DNA from: Micromonospora sediminicola
GTDB lineage: Bacteria; Actinomycetota; Actinomycetes; Mycobacteriales; Micromonosporaceae
Assembly: GCF_900089585.1 (NCBI RefSeq)
Contig: NZ_FLRH01000004.1
Span: 551,001 to 615,000, forward strand
DNA length: 64,000 nucleotides
Direction: 5' to 3'
Shown here: positions 8,922-17,070 of the stretch, in pieces
How the letters are laid out: every line of letters starts with the position of its first letter
How positions within the stretch are numbered: position 1 is the first letter of the stretch
The notes under the pieces: generated by a model
Database searches by the model: none
What the model was told of the DNA's origin: nothing
What the model saw: only the letters and a program-made list of their open reading frames with translations
Program-made: the position numbers and the translations under genes

Positions 8922-9482
8922 CTACGGCTTCGCCGCCCAGAAGACGTAGACCGCGCCGTACGGCACGGCCGCCGTCGTGCCGTCGACGCAGCTGCCGGCC
9001 GGCGCCACACCCCCCGAGGTCAGCAACCGGTTGATGTACGCGACGCCGCCGAGGACACCCGCGCCGCTGTGCGAGTCCACGGTGAGCAGCAGTTCGGGGA
9101 TGGTGCCCGCACGCGGGCTCTCGGCCGTCTTCTTCGCGGTGATCAGGGAACCGTCGCGCTCGGACTGCCAGCTCGGGCCCCTGAAGTGGTGCACCCGACC
9201 GCCGGTGCCGAGCAACCGCGCCTCCGGCACGGACACGCCGGTGAACACGCCGCCGGCGCATGTGTAGGTCTGCGTTCCCTGCGTGACAACGTACGCGCCG
9301 ACCAGGAGCGATCCCGCCGGCGGCCGGATCGCCGGGGCGATGAGGGGGGCCTCGGCGACCGTGGCCGTCGGGGTCGCCGCGGCGGCGGCGGTCTGGGGGG
9401 CCACCGCGCCGGTCGTCGCCAGGACGCCGGCCAGGCCGACGGCCGAGAGCGCCCGCAGGCGGGGACGAGACGTACTGAGCAT
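8922..9482 (-). CDS. Secreted DUF3455 domain protein
   Basis: 186 residues with an export signal (residues 1-36, ending in TAAAAA) and no lipobox. The mature part reads GSLLVGAYVVTQGTQTYTC, GGRVHHFRGPSWQSERDGS and IPELLLTVDSHSGAGVLGG, the DUF3455 pattern found in secreted actinobacterial and fungal proteins of unknown role. GGAGG lies seven bases before the ATG; the longer in-frame extension lacks a ribosome site. Confidence 0.8.
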   Translation of the reverse strand: MLSTSRPRLRALSAVGLAGVLATTGAVAPQTAAAAATPTATVAEAPLIAPAIRPPAGSLLVGAYVVTQGTQTYTCAGGVFTGVSVPEARLLGTGGRVHHFRGPSWQSERDGSLITAKKTAESPRAGTIPELLLTVDSHSGAGVLGGVAYINRLLTSGGVAPAGSCVDGTTAAVPYGAVYVFWAAKP

Positions 9483-9629
9483 GCCGTTCCTCCGTTCGGG
9501 GCGGGCGTGTCCGCGCCCATCTCCGTCCTCAACGGGAGCGGGAGGCCCATCGATCAATCCGGCCGCAGATCTGCCGGTCGCCAATCCGACAGCGCGACTC
9601 GTCCGCCGGCGACAGAGCCCGCGCGCCCG

Positions 9630-10427
9630 TCACGGAGCGTTCCCGTCGAGCGCCTCGTACTCGGCCGGCGGGCGCACCAGCTCCGGGTGGGACGTCCAGT
9701 AGCCCTGGCCGTGGATCTCCACCATCGCCCAGTGCCACGCCTCGTCGTGGAAGACTAGCCCTCGGTAGGGGGCGTCTCGCTCCTCGAACGGATACCGCCG
9801 CAGCGCCGCCGCCTCCGCCTGATCGGCGTCGAGGTCGCCGTAGCGCCGCATCACCCACGCGAAGCACCGGCGTTCCTCGTGCAGGTACCGGACGTACTCC
9901 TCCTCGGTCCAGTCCGCCCAGCCGATGGCCGGGGCGGAACCGGCGGCTGCGGCTGACCGGCGGTCGAGGACGGTCCGGGCCAGGGCGGCGAGGTCGGTCC
10001 GCAGGTCGTCGTCGGCCTGTCCGCCGAGGTTCCCCTCGAGACGCTCGACGAGGGCGGCGACCGCCGGGAGCAGGTCGCGCAGCCGACTGCCGTCGTGGCC
10101 CACCAGATGGAGATCGTGGATCCCCCGCTCGACGGGGATGCCGCCCTCGAGGATCCGCTCGCAGGTGTCGACCGTGACCAGCTCCACCGCGGTCGGCAGG
10201 TCGGGCTCCGGCAACCCGACCTCGGCGACGACCTCCGCCAGATGCCGGTTCGCCTCGTGCACCGACAGCGTCCGGGTCGACTCCGCCGCGAGCGCCGCCA
10301 CGGCGTCGCCGCCGACCCCGACCACGAGGAGGTCGCAGGCCAGCATCACCGCCTGACGCGGGTCCGCGTCCCGGACCAGGGCGCGGGCCTGTTCGACCCG
10401 GAGCCGGCGAAGCAGCCCGTCGTCCAT
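9630..10427 (-). CDS. Hypothetical protein
   Basis: 265 residues, acidic, with no signal or membrane segment. The N-terminal half is helical and Ala-rich (DPRQAVMLACDLLVVGVGG). The C-terminal half contains WADWTEEEYVRYLHEERRCF and GLVFHDEAWHWAMVEIHG, rich in Trp, Tyr and His. I do not recognise a family. The ATG at 10427 is the only plausible start. Confidence 0.6.
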   Translation of the reverse strand: MDDGLLRRLRVEQARALVRDADPRQAVMLACDLLVVGVGGDAVAALAAESTRTLSVHEANRHLAEVVAEVGLPEPDLPTAVELVTVDTCERILEGGIPVERGIHDLHLVGHDGSRLRDLLPAVAALVERLEGNLGGQADDDLRTDLAALARTVLDRRSAAAAGSAPAIGWADWTEEEYVRYLHEERRCFAWVMRRYGDLDADQAEAAALRRYPFEERDAPYRGLVFHDEAWHWAMVEIHGQGYWTSHPELVRPPAEYEALDGNAP

Positions 10428-10501
10428 CAGCCGAGGCTAGTACGCCGCCCCAGATCCCCTCGCTGAGGTCAGTGACGGCACGGCGGGTCCACCTGACTGC
10501 T

Positions 10502-10539
10502 TTGACGATCTCGTTGGCACCTGCTAATAATTGTTGGCA
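10502..10539 (+). promoter_or_regulatory. Leaderless promoter with overlapping operator
   Basis: TTGACG (10502-10507) and TAATAA (10525-10530) are separated by exactly 17 bp, and the ATG follows the -10 by eight bases. The mRNA should therefore begin at or near the start codon. The imperfect palindrome TGCTAATAATTGTTGGCA (10522-10539, 14 of 18 symmetric) covers the -10 and start site, consistent with autorepression by the regulator it precedes. Confidence 0.7.
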
Positions 10540-10865
10540 TGAGCAAGCAGGAGCTGACGGGAGACGCGCTCATGGGCATCCTGGGCGCCCTCGCCAGCCC
10601 GCACCGGCTGCGGGTCGTGGCGGCGCTGGCCGGTGGCCGGGCGTACGTGTCGCAGCTCGCGCGCGACCTCGGCATCAGCCGGGCACTGCTCCAGGTGCAT
10701 CTGAAGAAGCTGGAACGGGCCGGACTGGTGATCGCCGACCTCGAGCTGTCACCCGACGGCAAGGCACTCAAGTTCTACCGGGCCGCACCGTTCTCACTGG
10801 TGCTCACCCCCGAGATCATCGCCGCTGCGGCGGCCTCCCTGACCACCGATCCGAAGGAGCAGTGA
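10539..10865 (+). CDS. ArsR-like winged-helix regulator
   Basis: 108 residues. The winged helix is plain: LASPHRLRVVAALAGG, then VSQLARDLGISRALLQVHLKKLERAGLV as recognition region and wing. No metal-binding Cys cluster is present, so the inducer is probably not a metal ion. It opens a four-gene operon with stop/start overlaps and has its own palindrome across the promoter, suggesting that it represses its own operon. Confidence 0.85.
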   Translation: MSKQELTGDALMGILGALASPHRLRVVAALAGGRAYVSQLARDLGISRALLQVHLKKLERAGLVIADLELSPDGKALKFYRAAPFSLVLTPEIIAAAAASLTTDPKEQ

Positions 10866-11086
10866 TGGACATCGCCTCCGTCTTCCTCATCGTCGCCGGC
10901 GCGCTGGCCATCGCGGTCATCTGGCTTTTCGGCACCCGCACCATGACCGAGCAGCAGCGGCGTCACGTCGACCTGACCGAGCGCACCGAGCGCACCGAGC
11001 GCACCTTGAGCGAGGTCCGCGACCAGCTCGCCGAGCTCAACCGGCGCACCGCCGAGGTGGAACGCATCCTCAAGGACGCCGAATGA
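10865..11086 (+). CDS. Small membrane protein with coiled-coil tail
   Basis: 73 residues. One N-terminal transmembrane helix (about 4-23) is followed by a charged coiled coil containing a perfect TER-TER-TER repeat (direct DNA repeat about 10979-11003) and heptads such as LSEVRDQLAELN. The start overlaps the upstream stop as ATGA, so it is translationally coupled to the ArsR-like regulator. The architecture resembles PspB-like proteins, but no family is certain. Confidence 0.75.
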   Translation: MDIASVFLIVAGALAIAVIWLFGTRTMTEQQRRHVDLTERTERTERTLSEVRDQLAELNRRTAEVERILKDAE

Positions 11087-11661
11087 GGAACGTGCCCAAC
11101 ACGATCACCGCGATTCGCACCATGGTCGCGGTCGGGCTGGCGGTGACGGCCCTCGCACAGCACAGCCCGGCCCTGCTGGTGGCCGCGTACGCGACCTACT
11201 GGGTGGGCGACATCGCCGACGGCGCGGCCGCCCGCGCACTCGGGCAGGAGACCCGGGTGGGCGCCGTCTTCGACATCGTCGCCGACCGCGCCTGCACGGC
11301 CACGTGCGCCGCCGCCCTGATCGTCCTGCGGCCGGAGACCGCGCTGCCGGTGGGCGTGTTCCTCTTCCAGTTCATGGTCGTCGACCAACTGCTGAGTTTG
11401 GCGTTCCTGCGCTGGCCGCTGCTCAGCCCCAACCACTTCGCGCGTGTCGACCGGCGGATCTGGTGGTGGAACTGGTCGCCGCCGGCCAAGGCCGCCAACA
11501 CCGGCGCCCTCATCGTCCTGGTCGTGCTCAGCCCGTCACCGTGGTTACCACTGACCTTCGCGCTGACGATCACCGCCGTCAAGGTCGCGTCGCTGGTCGC
11601 CGTGACCCGGCTGACGACCCCGATGCCGGCCTTCCCCACCCCGGTCAGCGGCTCGCCGTGA
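11083..11661 (+). CDS. CDP-alcohol phosphatidyltransferase family membrane enzyme
   Basis: 192 residues with several membrane helices. The full signature D-x2-D-G-x2-A-R-x8-G-x3-D-x3-D is present (Asp43, Asp46, Gly47, Ala50, Arg51, Gly60, Asp64, Asp68), so the two-metal active site should be functional. It should join a CDP-linked lipid to an alcohol acceptor to make a phospholipid; the acceptor cannot be read. It starts by ATGA overlap with the coiled-coil gene. Confidence 0.87.
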   Translation: MRNVPNTITAIRTMVAVGLAVTALAQHSPALLVAAYATYWVGDIADGAAARALGQETRVGAVFDIVADRACTATCAAALIVLRPETALPVGVFLFQFMVVDQLLSLAFLRWPLLSPNHFARVDRRIWWWNWSPPAKAANTGALIVLVVLSPSPWLPLTFALTITAVKVASLVAVTRLTTPMPAFPTPVSGSP

Positions 11662-12098
11662 TCGCGATCCTGGCGGCCGCGGGCGTGGGGATCGTCTCGG
11701 CCGTCCTGCCGCTCGTCCCGATCGAGCCCTACCTGATCGCCAGCACGGCCGCCGGGCACGGTCACCCGATACCCCTGGGAGTGGCCGCCGCAGCCGGTCA
11801 GACGATCGGCAAGGTCGCGCTCTTCCTGGCCTCCCGGGGCACCGTGCGGTCCGCCTGGCTGCGACGCAAGCTGGCTTCGGTACGCCGGACCGGTCGGCAC
11901 CGCCGCCCACCACCGGACCGGCCGTGGCCCGCCGCGGCCCTTCTCGCGGTGAGCGCCACCACCGGCCTGCCTCCCCTGCTGGCCACCACGGTCTACTTCG
12001 GCGCGACGGCGATGCGGGTGACCGTCTTCACCGCGATCTGCCTGGCCGGTCGCGCGGCGAGGTTCGTGGCCGTGGCATACCTGCCCGGCCTCGCCTGA
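11658..12098 (+). CDS. Small multi-pass membrane protein (VTT/DedA-like)
   Basis: 146 residues beginning with GTG in a GTGA overlap with the preceding stop. Helices include ILAAAGVGIVSAVLPLVPIEPYL and the C-terminal LLATTVYFGATAMRVTVFTA. The Gly/Pro-rich re-entrant pattern recalls SNARE-associated/DedA membrane proteins, which move or scramble lipids. That would fit its place beside a phospholipid synthase, but the family match is tentative. Confidence 0.65.
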   Translation: MIAILAAAGVGIVSAVLPLVPIEPYLIASTAAGHGHPIPLGVAAAAGQTIGKVALFLASRGTVRSAWLRRKLASVRRTGRHRRPPPDRPWPAAALLAVSATTGLPPLLATTVYFGATAMRVTVFTAICLAGRAARFVAVAYLPGLA

Positions 12099-12130
12099 CA
12101 ACGTCCCGCCGGAACCGGTGGCGTCTTCGC

Positions 12131-12166
12131 CCGGGGTGTGACCCGGGTGACCGGGCCACACCCCGG
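12131..12166. terminator. Bidirectional terminator
   Basis: CCGGGGTGTG (12131-12140) pairs with CACACCCCGG (12157-12166). Inside, CCCGG pairs with CCGGG around the loop GTGA, with one A-C mismatch. It lies between the ends of two convergent genes. Confidence 0.8.
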
Positions 12167-12171
12167 ACACC

Positions 12172-13407
12172 TCAGCAGCCGATCCGGCTGGACCCGACCG
12201 CGACGTCGTCGTACCAGAGGGTGTCGGCCCCGCCGCCGTAGCTCTCCCAGCCCAGCTTCAGGTCGGTGAGCTGCGGCCGCCAGGTGCGGTCGTACCACTG
12301 GCCGTCGATGTCGTGCGTCGGTACGCCGTCGGCGGTCAGCCCCGCGACGGCGGCCCCGTCCAGCCAGGTACGGAGCTGCCCGGCCGCGCCGTCCACCATG
12401 AACTCCAGGCAGGCCCACCGATTGGTGGGCAGCGGCACGCTCTGCGCCACCCCGGCCGGGCTCTGCTCGGGCAGCGTCGCGTCATCGGACGCGCGGTTCC
12501 ACTGCAGGGCCCCGTTCTGGCCGCCCATCCGCAGGTCCTTGTTGCCGTCGGCGGCGTCGGTCATCGCGATCATCGTGGTGTGGTCGGTGGGTTGGGCGGT
12601 GGTGTGCCGGACCCAGATCCGGCCGTAGCGCACGCTGCCCAGGCCGGCGAGGTTCCGCGTCGACCGGATGAAGACGTGGTTGCAGTACCCCGCGGCGCCG
12701 GTGATCCGGATCGCCCGGCTGCCGCTGTGCGTGGTGCTCGTGTCGACTGTGGCCGTGCCGGCGCCGGAGCAGTCCGGGTTGACCACGGTCCAGTCGCCGG
12801 ACGGCGTCGAGCCGGTCTGGGTCTCGAATCCGTCGCAGAGCACCGCCCCGGCGCACCCGGTCGGCGGCGGGGGCGGCTCGGTCGTGGGCGGGACGGTCGT
12901 GGGCGGTGCGCTGGTGGGCGGCGCGCTGGTGGGCGGGGCGGTGGTGGGCAGCGTCGTGGTGGGCGCTCCGGTCGGCGTGGGCCCGACGCCGTTGCACGCC
13001 ACGCCGTTGAGGGTGAACCCGGTCGGCGTGCCGCCGCCGGTGCCGTACGTGCCCTGCACGCCGAACTCGGTGGAGCCGCCGGCCGGGATGCTGCCGTTGT
13101 ACGACAGGTTGCGGGCGGTCACCGTGGCGCCGGACTGGCTGACCGTGGCGTTCCAGCCGTTGGTGACCCGGTCGTCCCCGGCGTACGTCCAGGTGACGGT
13201 CCACCCGGACACGGCGGTGTCGCCCGGGGAGACCTTGACGGTGGCGGTGAATCCACCGGGCCACCGGTTGGGGGTGTAGTCGACCCGGCAGCCCGGCGCG
13301 GCCGAGGCCGGGCCGGTGAGCACCGCCGTTCCGGTCGCGGCCACGGCGGCGGCCAGTGCGGCGACGACCGCCAGGGTCGGGGCGGGGCGGGCGCGGAGAA
13401 TCGTCAT
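12172..13407 (-). CDS. Secreted CBM2 protein with Cip1-like C-terminal domain
   Basis: 411 residues. Signal peptide (about 1-37), then a CBM2 (about 38-142, Trp-Pro-Gly-Gly-Phe motif), a Pro-Thr linker, and a 225-residue jelly-roll-like domain beginning GAVLCDGFETQTG and ending LWYDDVAVGSSRIGC. The last domain resembles Trichoderma Cip1, a cellulose-induced protein with bacterial homologues and reported lyase-like folds. The match is from memory of motif order, so moderate. AAGGA lies seven bases before the chosen ATG; the longer frame would place the signal peptide internally. It likely acts on or binds cellulose-associated polysaccharide. Confidence 0.8.
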   Translation of the reverse strand: MTILRARPAPTLAVVAALAAAVAATGTAVLTGPASAAPGCRVDYTPNRWPGGFTATVKVSPGDTAVSGWTVTWTYAGDDRVTNGWNATVSQSGATVTARNLSYNGSIPAGGSTEFGVQGTYGTGGGTPTGFTLNGVACNGVGPTPTGAPTTTLPTTAPPTSAPPTSAPPTTVPPTTEPPPPPTGCAGAVLCDGFETQTGSTPSGDWTVVNPDCSGAGTATVDTSTTHSGSRAIRITGAAGYCNHVFIRSTRNLAGLGSVRYGRIWVRHTTAQPTDHTTMIAMTDAADGNKDLRMGGQNGALQWNRASDDATLPEQSPAGVAQSVPLPTNRWACLEFMVDGAAGQLRTWLDGAAVAGLTADGVPTHDIDGQWYDRTWRPQLTDLKLGWESYGGGADTLWYDDVAVGSSRIGC

Positions 13408-13725
13408 GGGAAGTCCTTCTGCGTCGAGCGGGCGGAGGCGGCGCGGCGGCGCGCGTCCGGCGGGGACGCGGCGCGACGACGTGCCCTGGGTGCGGCGCGG
13501 CGATGCGCCACGGCGACTGGTCGGTGCGTGCGACCGACGTGCCCGGCTCGGGGTGGACCTGTCAGCCGCCGACGGCCCGGTCACCCGGGCATCGGCGGCG
13601 CCCACCCACAATCTATTGACCGACACCTATCGAATCAAGCGGTCGGCTATTTCGGTGGACCGGCGCCGTCCGGCCGTGCCAGCCTGACCCGGAGACGGGC
13701 CGAACCGACCGACGGGAGCACGGCG
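13408..13725. promoter_or_regulatory. Divergent intergenic region
   Basis: This stretch carries the minus-strand promoter of the Cip1-like gene (13610-13638) and, on the plus strand, the start of the ribosomal-protection gene leader. I see no coding frame apart from the short leader that begins at 13726. Confidence 0.5.
13610..13638 (-). promoter_or_regulatory. Promoter of the Cip1-like gene
   Basis: Read on the minus strand, TTGATT (13638-13633) and TAGATT (13615-13610) are 17 bp apart, a good vegetative-type promoter in very GC-rich DNA. The resulting leader would be about 200 bases. Confidence 0.55.
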
Positions 13726-13833
13726 ATGCGAGGACTCGAAACCTTCCCGCCCATCCGGACGCGAGCTTTCGAGGACCCGTCGACCCATGCAGACCGTCAA
13801 CCTCGGCATCGTCGCCCATGTCGACGCCGGTAA
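13726..13833 (+). CDS. Leader peptide of the ribosomal-protection gene
   Basis: A 35-codon frame with its own GGGAG site starts 61 bases before the GTPase gene and overlaps its first codons in another frame. It ends in a run of Arg/His codons. Its first codons cover the 5' arm of a hairpin whose 3' arm touches the GTPase ribosome site. Ribosome stalling here could open that site, as in erm or tet leader control. The peptide itself need not function. Confidence 0.45.
   Translation: MRGLETFPPIRTRAFEDPSTHADRQPRHRRPCRRR
13735..13773 (+). promoter_or_regulatory. Putative translational attenuator hairpin
   Basis: CTCGAAA (13735-13741) and TTTCGAG (13767-13773) form a perfect 7-bp stem. GAGGA at 13771-13775, the only Shine-Dalgarno-like sequence before the GTPase ATG at 13787, overlaps the 3' arm and would be partly hidden until a ribosome moves through the leader frame. 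Confidence 0.5.
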
Positions 13834-15727
13834 GACCAGCCTGACCGAACGCCTGCTGCACGCCACCGGCGCCGTCGACCGGCTCGGCAGCGTCGATGCC
13901 GGCACAACCCGGACCGACACCGGCGAGATCGAGCGCCGCCGGGGCATCACCATCCGCAGCGCGGTCGCCCCCTTCCGGGTACGCGACCGCCAGGTCAACC
14001 TGCTCGACACCCCCGGGCACAGCGACTTCGTCGCCGAGGTCGAACGCGCGCTCGGGGTGCTCGACGCGGCCGTGCTGGTGCTGTCGGCCGTGGAGGGGGT
14101 GCAGCCGCACAGCCGGCGGATCATGCGCATCCTTCGATCGCTCCGGCTGCCCACGCTGATCTTCGTGAACAAGATCGACCGGGTGGGCGCGCGCACCGAC
14201 GAGCTGGTCGCGGACGTGCGCCGGCTGCTCACCCCGGCCGTCGCCCCGCTGGGCACGGTCCGCGCGCCCGGCACTCCCGGGGCCACCGTCCGGCCCGACG
14301 ATCCGGGGTACGCCGACCGCGTCGCCGAGGTCCTCGCCGAGCACGACGACGAGCTGCTGGCCGCCCTGGTGGACGACCTGCCACCCGACCCGGGCCGGAT
14401 CGACGAGGCGCTGCGGGCGCAGACCGCCGCCGGGCTCGTCCACCCGCTGCTGTTCGGCTCGGCGCTGTCCGGCGCCGGCGTACCGGAGCTGCTGGACGCC
14501 GTCGCGTCCCTGCTCCCGGCGTCACCGCCGGCCGAGCCCGCGCCGAGGGCCCGGGTCTTCGCGGTGGAACACGACGCGGGCGGTGAGCGGGTGGCCTACC
14601 TGCGCTCCTACGGCGGGCAGCTGCGGGCGCGGCAGCGCGTCGTCGCGTACCGCCGGGAGCCGGACGGCCGGACCACCGCGACCCGCGCCCGGATCACCCG
14701 GCTCGACGTGGCCGGCGCGACCGCCGACCACAGCGGGCCGGCCACGCTGACCGCCGGGCACATCGCCCGGGTCACCGGCCTGACCGGGGTACGCCTCGGC
14801 GACCAGCTCGGCAGCCCGGCCGGCCTGGACGGCCGGTCGCACTTCCCCGCGCCGACAGTGGAGGCGGTGGTCCGACCCCGTGACCCGGCCCGGTCGGTGG
14901 CACTGCACGCCGCGTTGCTGGACCTCGCGGACACCGACCCGTTCCTGCGCACCCGGGTGGCCCCGGAGGGCGGCACGAGCGTGCTCCTCTACGGCGAGGT
15001 GCAGCGCGAGGTGCTGGAGGCCACGCTGGCCGAGACGTACGGGATCGAGGCGGAGTTCGGACCGGGCCGGATCGTGCACGTCGAGCGGCCGACCGGCACC
15101 GGAACGGCGGTGGAGATCATCGGGAACGGCTTCTTCGGCACCGTCGGCTTCCGGGTCGAGCCGGGCGCCGGGGTCGACTACCGGCTGGAGGTGGAACTCG
15201 GCTCGCTGCCGCTGTCGTTCCACAAGGCCATCGAGGAGGCCACCCGGGCCGCCCTCGACCAGGGCCGGTACGGCTGGCCGGTCACCGACGTCCGGGTCAC
15301 CCTCACGCACAGCGGCTACTGGTCGCCGATCACCACGGCCGGGCACTTCCGGGACCTCGCGCCGTACGTCCTGATGCAGGCGCTGACCGAGGCCGGCACC
15401 CGGGTCTTCGAGCCGTGCCGTCGGTTCGAGGCGGAGGTGCCGGCCGACCGGCTCGGCCCGGTCACGTCGTACCTGGGTCGGCTCGGCGCCCGGGTCGACG
15501 GCGCCGAGGAGACCGCGGCCGGCTGGCGGATCGGCGGGGTGCTGCCGGCCCGGCTCGAACCGGAGGCGCAGCGGCGGCTGCCGGACCTGTCCCGCGGGGA
15601 AGGACTGTGGTCGTCGACGTCCGGCGGCGACCGTCCGGTGTCCGGCGATCCGCCGTGCCGGCCCCGCACCGACGGCAACCCGTTCGACCGGGTGGAGTAT
15701 CTGCGCTTCCTCGCCCGGCGGTCCTGA
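13787..15727 (+). CDS. Tet/Otr(A)-type ribosomal protection GTPase
   Basis: 646 residues related to EF-G. GTPase motifs are intact: AHVDAGKT (10-17), DTPGH (74-78) and NKID (128-131), followed by EF-G domains II to V. Length and domain order fit TetM/Otr(A) ribosomal protection proteins, which release tetracyclines from the 30S subunit, rather than EF-G itself (about 700). In actinobacteria such genes are often intrinsic or serve in producer self-protection. The ATG is preceded by a hairpin-linked GAGGA and a leader frame. Which drug it protects against is not known. Confidence 0.85.
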   Translation: MQTVNLGIVAHVDAGKTSLTERLLHATGAVDRLGSVDAGTTRTDTGEIERRRGITIRSAVAPFRVRDRQVNLLDTPGHSDFVAEVERALGVLDAAVLVLSAVEGVQPHSRRIMRILRSLRLPTLIFVNKIDRVGARTDELVADVRRLLTPAVAPLGTVRAPGTPGATVRPDDPGYADRVAEVLAEHDDELLAALVDDLPPDPGRIDEALRAQTAAGLVHPLLFGSALSGAGVPELLDAVASLLPASPPAEPAPRARVFAVEHDAGGERVAYLRSYGGQLRARQRVVAYRREPDGRTTATRARITRLDVAGATADHSGPATLTAGHIARVTGLTGVRLGDQLGSPAGLDGRSHFPAPTVEAVVRPRDPARSVALHAALLDLADTDPFLRTRVAPEGGTSVLLYGEVQREVLEATLAETYGIEAEFGPGRIVHVERPTGTGTAVEIIGNGFFGTVGFRVEPGAGVDYRLEVELGSLPLSFHKAIEEATRAALDQGRYGWPVTDVRVTLTHSGYWSPITTAGHFRDLAPYVLMQALTEAGTRVFEPCRRFEAEVPADRLGPVTSYLGRLGARVDGAEETAAGWRIGGVLPARLEPEAQRRLPDLSRGEGLWSSTSGGDRPVSGDPPCRPRTDGNPFDRVEYLRFLARRS

Positions 15728-15775
15728 GTACGCCGACTCATGCCCGTCGCACCCGAACCGTCCAGGCTGGACCGC

Positions 15776-16207
15776 ATGTCCTCGCAGGCGGTCGGCACGG
15801 GCCGACGTGGTGGTCCGGTCGTGGCGTTCCTGGTCCTGCTCTGGGTCTGCGCGCTGATCGCGACGGCCGTGTGGTGGGTGGGCATCGGCCTGGAGCAGTG
15901 GAGCGTCAGCTACGGCGACCAGCCCGGCGAGTTCCAGGCCCTGCAGCGCCGGGCGAGCCTCGCCCTGCTGGTCGGCGCGCTGGTGGCGACCGCCGGGCCG
16001 GCCCTCGTCGCGCTCGTCGCGTACCACCTGCGGCTGGTCCGCACCGCTGTCGTCTTCCTGGTGCTGACGCTCGTGATCGCCGTGCCCGCCGTACCGTTCG
16101 CCGTGCTCGCCGGCCGGGACCTCGATCCGGCCCCGGCGACGACGCCCGGCCCGCCCGGGCACTGCGTGGAACACAGCGGCGGCGACACCCGCTGCCCGGG
16201 CGGCTGA
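15776..16207 (+). CDS. Small membrane protein
   Basis: 143 residues from the ATG at 15776. Three hydrophobic stretches (about 17-38, 63-84 and 92-112) suggest three helices. The tail is Pro-rich and extracytoplasmic with two Cys. It resembles no family I know. An upstream in-frame ATG would add 12 residues without a better ribosome site. Confidence 0.6.
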   Translation: MSSQAVGTGRRGGPVVAFLVLLWVCALIATAVWWVGIGLEQWSVSYGDQPGEFQALQRRASLALLVGALVATAGPALVALVAYHLRLVRTAVVFLVLTLVIAVPAVPFAVLAGRDLDPAPATTPGPPGHCVEHSGGDTRCPGG

Positions 16208-16272
16208 CCGTCTGTTTCCGTCGGACCGGCGTGCCATGATGCCGCTCACCCCAGGGCGAGGAGCACGGCGCG

Positions 16273-17070
16273 ATGGCCACGGTGACGGTTCGGGACGAGA
16301 CAGCGACGGGCAGGGCGATCGACCAGTGGCCGTTGACCGGCCTGCCGGAGCGCATCTCCGCGCGGGAGCTGGTGCGGTTGCGCGCCCGCGGCTGGCAGGC
16401 CGGCTACCTGGGCACGTGGGACGGCGGCTACGACAGCGAGGCCACCAAGCCCTTCGGCGGCGGCGCGTGGCGGGCGTCCTTCCACCACCAGCTGGTCGAG
16501 ACGGACGGTCCGCGCGACCACGACGTGCACCACTGCTCCACCGACCAGGTGCGCTTCGCCCGCCACGACGGCACGACCTGGCAGCCCGCGCCGGTCACGG
16601 ACGTTCCGCCGCTGGTGTTCACCGAGGCGATGCGGGACGTGGACCTGTTCGTCGGCGTCACCTCGATCGCCACCGACCCGCAGTGGGCCGACCGCGGCGC
16701 GGACCGGTTCCGGGACTACTGGCACCGCACCGTCGTCGGGGAACTGACCCCGTCGGCACAGGTGCGCCGGGACGCCCTGGCCCGACTGCTCCCCCGCATG
16801 GCCATCGCCGGCCGGGTCACCCTCGCCGACCGCTACCTGCACGTACGCGGGAACCTGCGCGGCTACCGGATCCACCTCGGCTCGGGCAACATCATGATGG
16901 AGCCGAACGACGCCTACCTGTGCATCGTCCCCGCGCGCGGGGGGACCGGGCGGCTGCACCTGCCGTTCGAGGACGATCCGATGCTGTCGACGATCCTGTC
17001 GAAGGCGATCATGCTCGCCGCCGACGACTCGATCACCGACCCCACCGTGCTGCGGCAGCTCGCCGCATGA
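16273..17070 (+). CDS. DUF7737-type protein (stand-alone DUF4132 C-terminus)
   Basis: 265 residues. The end resembles the C-terminal module of large DUF4132 proteins: YLHVRGNLRGYRIHLGSGNI and EPNDAYLCIVP, then a DPMLSTILSKAIMLAADD helix. Here it stands alone with a short N-terminal part (TGLPERISARELVRLRARGW). Function is unknown; in longer relatives it accompanies MoxR/VMAP-type genes. The next gene begins in its stop codon (ATGA), so the two products are probably made together. Confidence 0.7.
   Translation: MATVTVRDETATGRAIDQWPLTGLPERISARELVRLRARGWQAGYLGTWDGGYDSEATKPFGGGAWRASFHHQLVETDGPRDHDVHHCSTDQVRFARHDGTTWQPAPVTDVPPLVFTEAMRDVDLFVGVTSIATDPQWADRGADRFRDYWHRTVVGELTPSAQVRRDALARLLPRMAIAGRVTLADRYLHVRGNLRGYRIHLGSGNIMMEPNDAYLCIVPARGGTGRLHLPFEDDPMLSTILSKAIMLAADDSITDPTVLRQLAA

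Noticed and set aside
12482..13264. Minus-strand 260-codon frame inside the Cip1-like gene
   Set aside because: Same-strand shadow frame; Arg/His-rich with no ribosome site.
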